From: Chlamydiia bacterium
GTDB lineage: Bacteria; Chlamydiota; Chlamydiia; Chlamydiales; JACKPQ01
Assembly (NCBI GenBank): GCA_030433395.1
Contig: JAUILX010000018.1
Coordinates: forward strand, 1-11,917
Length of the DNA: 11,917 nt
Reading direction: 5' to 3'
Position numbers and translations under genes: made by a program. Of the stretch, positions 11,835 to 11,917 are shown in pieces. The notes below the pieces were generated by a model, which saw only the letters and a program-made list of their open reading frames with translations, did not search any database and was not told the DNA's origin. Numbering within the stretch: the stretch's first letter is position 1; each line of letters starts with the position of its first letter.

Positions 11835-11917
11835 ATGAGCGCAGATATTGGTTTAATTGGGCTAGCAGTGATGGGACAAAATCTTGTTTTGAATATGAAT
11901 GACCATGGATTTACCGT
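11835..11917 (+). CDS. gnd: 6-phosphogluconate dehydrogenase, N-terminal part (runs off window)
   Basis: The first 27 codons of the gene are visible. The protein begins MSADIGLIGLAVMGQNLVLN, the NADP-binding fold of 6-phosphogluconate dehydrogenase with its G-L-A-V-M-G-x-N-L loop. The enzyme oxidatively decarboxylates 6-phosphogluconate to ribulose 5-phosphate in the pentose phosphate pathway, in the cytosol. The ATG at 11835 is preceded by a strong AAGGAG 7 nt upstream. It is probably a separate transcription unit from the wHTH gene, given the promoter-like sequence at 11783-11811. The rest of the gene lies beyond 11917. Confidence 0.93.
   Translation, partial: MSADIGLIGLAVMGQNLVLNMNDHGFT

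Noticed and set aside
1..11917. CRISPR arrays, insertion sequences or transposase genes
   Set aside because: No short regularly spaced repeats and no transposase-like protein were seen; the only large repeat is the glycosyltransferase duplication.

Overview
The window looks like chromosomal DNA from a member of the Chlamydiae, probably one of the Parachlamydiales ('environmental chlamydiae') rather than a Chlamydiaceae species. The main evidence is gene order. A TPR-protein gene and a charged hypothetical gene (recalled as matching C. trachomatis CT274/CT273) lie head-to-head with rsmH-ftsL-ftsI, followed by murE and amiA (recalled as CT272 to CT268). The extra mraZ, the extra glycosyltransferases and the different gene content after amiA argue against Chlamydiaceae. 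These CT matches come from memory of gene order and protein look, not from a database search.

Layout. Positions 2-211 hold the 3' end of an unrecognised plus-strand gene. Positions 281-1161 are a two-gene minus-strand operon (TPR protein and charged hypothetical). A 258-nt divergent region (1162-1419) carries a promoter and GTGGAA repeats that resemble MraZ boxes. Positions 1420-5097 are mraZ-rsmH-ftsL-ftsI, each overlapping the next by 4 nt. Positions 5015-7046 hold two tandem, minus-strand, GT-A-type glycosyltransferase paralogues that interrupt the expected ftsI-murE linkage and overlap the end of ftsI. Positions 7076-9196 are murE and amiA, the latter with a lipoprotein signal. Positions 9218-9544 hold an AT-rich hypothetical ORF, and 9573-9646 is tRNA-Arg(CCT).

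Positions 9637-10868 are a minus-strand pair: bioY and a glutamine-amidotransferase-like gene of the BPL_N type, whose stop codon lies inside the tRNA gene. Diverging from them (11025-11786) is a winged-helix protein fused to a C-terminal domain that I recognise as DUF6314-like. The intergenic region has two near-identical 15-nt palindromes, one on each side of the regulator promoter. From 11835 the window runs into the start of gnd.

Functionally, the left two thirds is a division and peptidoglycan cluster: MraZ regulation, 16S rRNA methylation, the FtsL-FtsI septal transpeptidase module, meso-DAP addition by MurE and septal amidase. The right third is a biotin-uptake locus with its own candidate regulator. 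The most novel-looking element is the wHTH-DUF6314 protein with paired operators facing bioY, which could be an undescribed biotin-responsive control system; its ligand and targets are inference.
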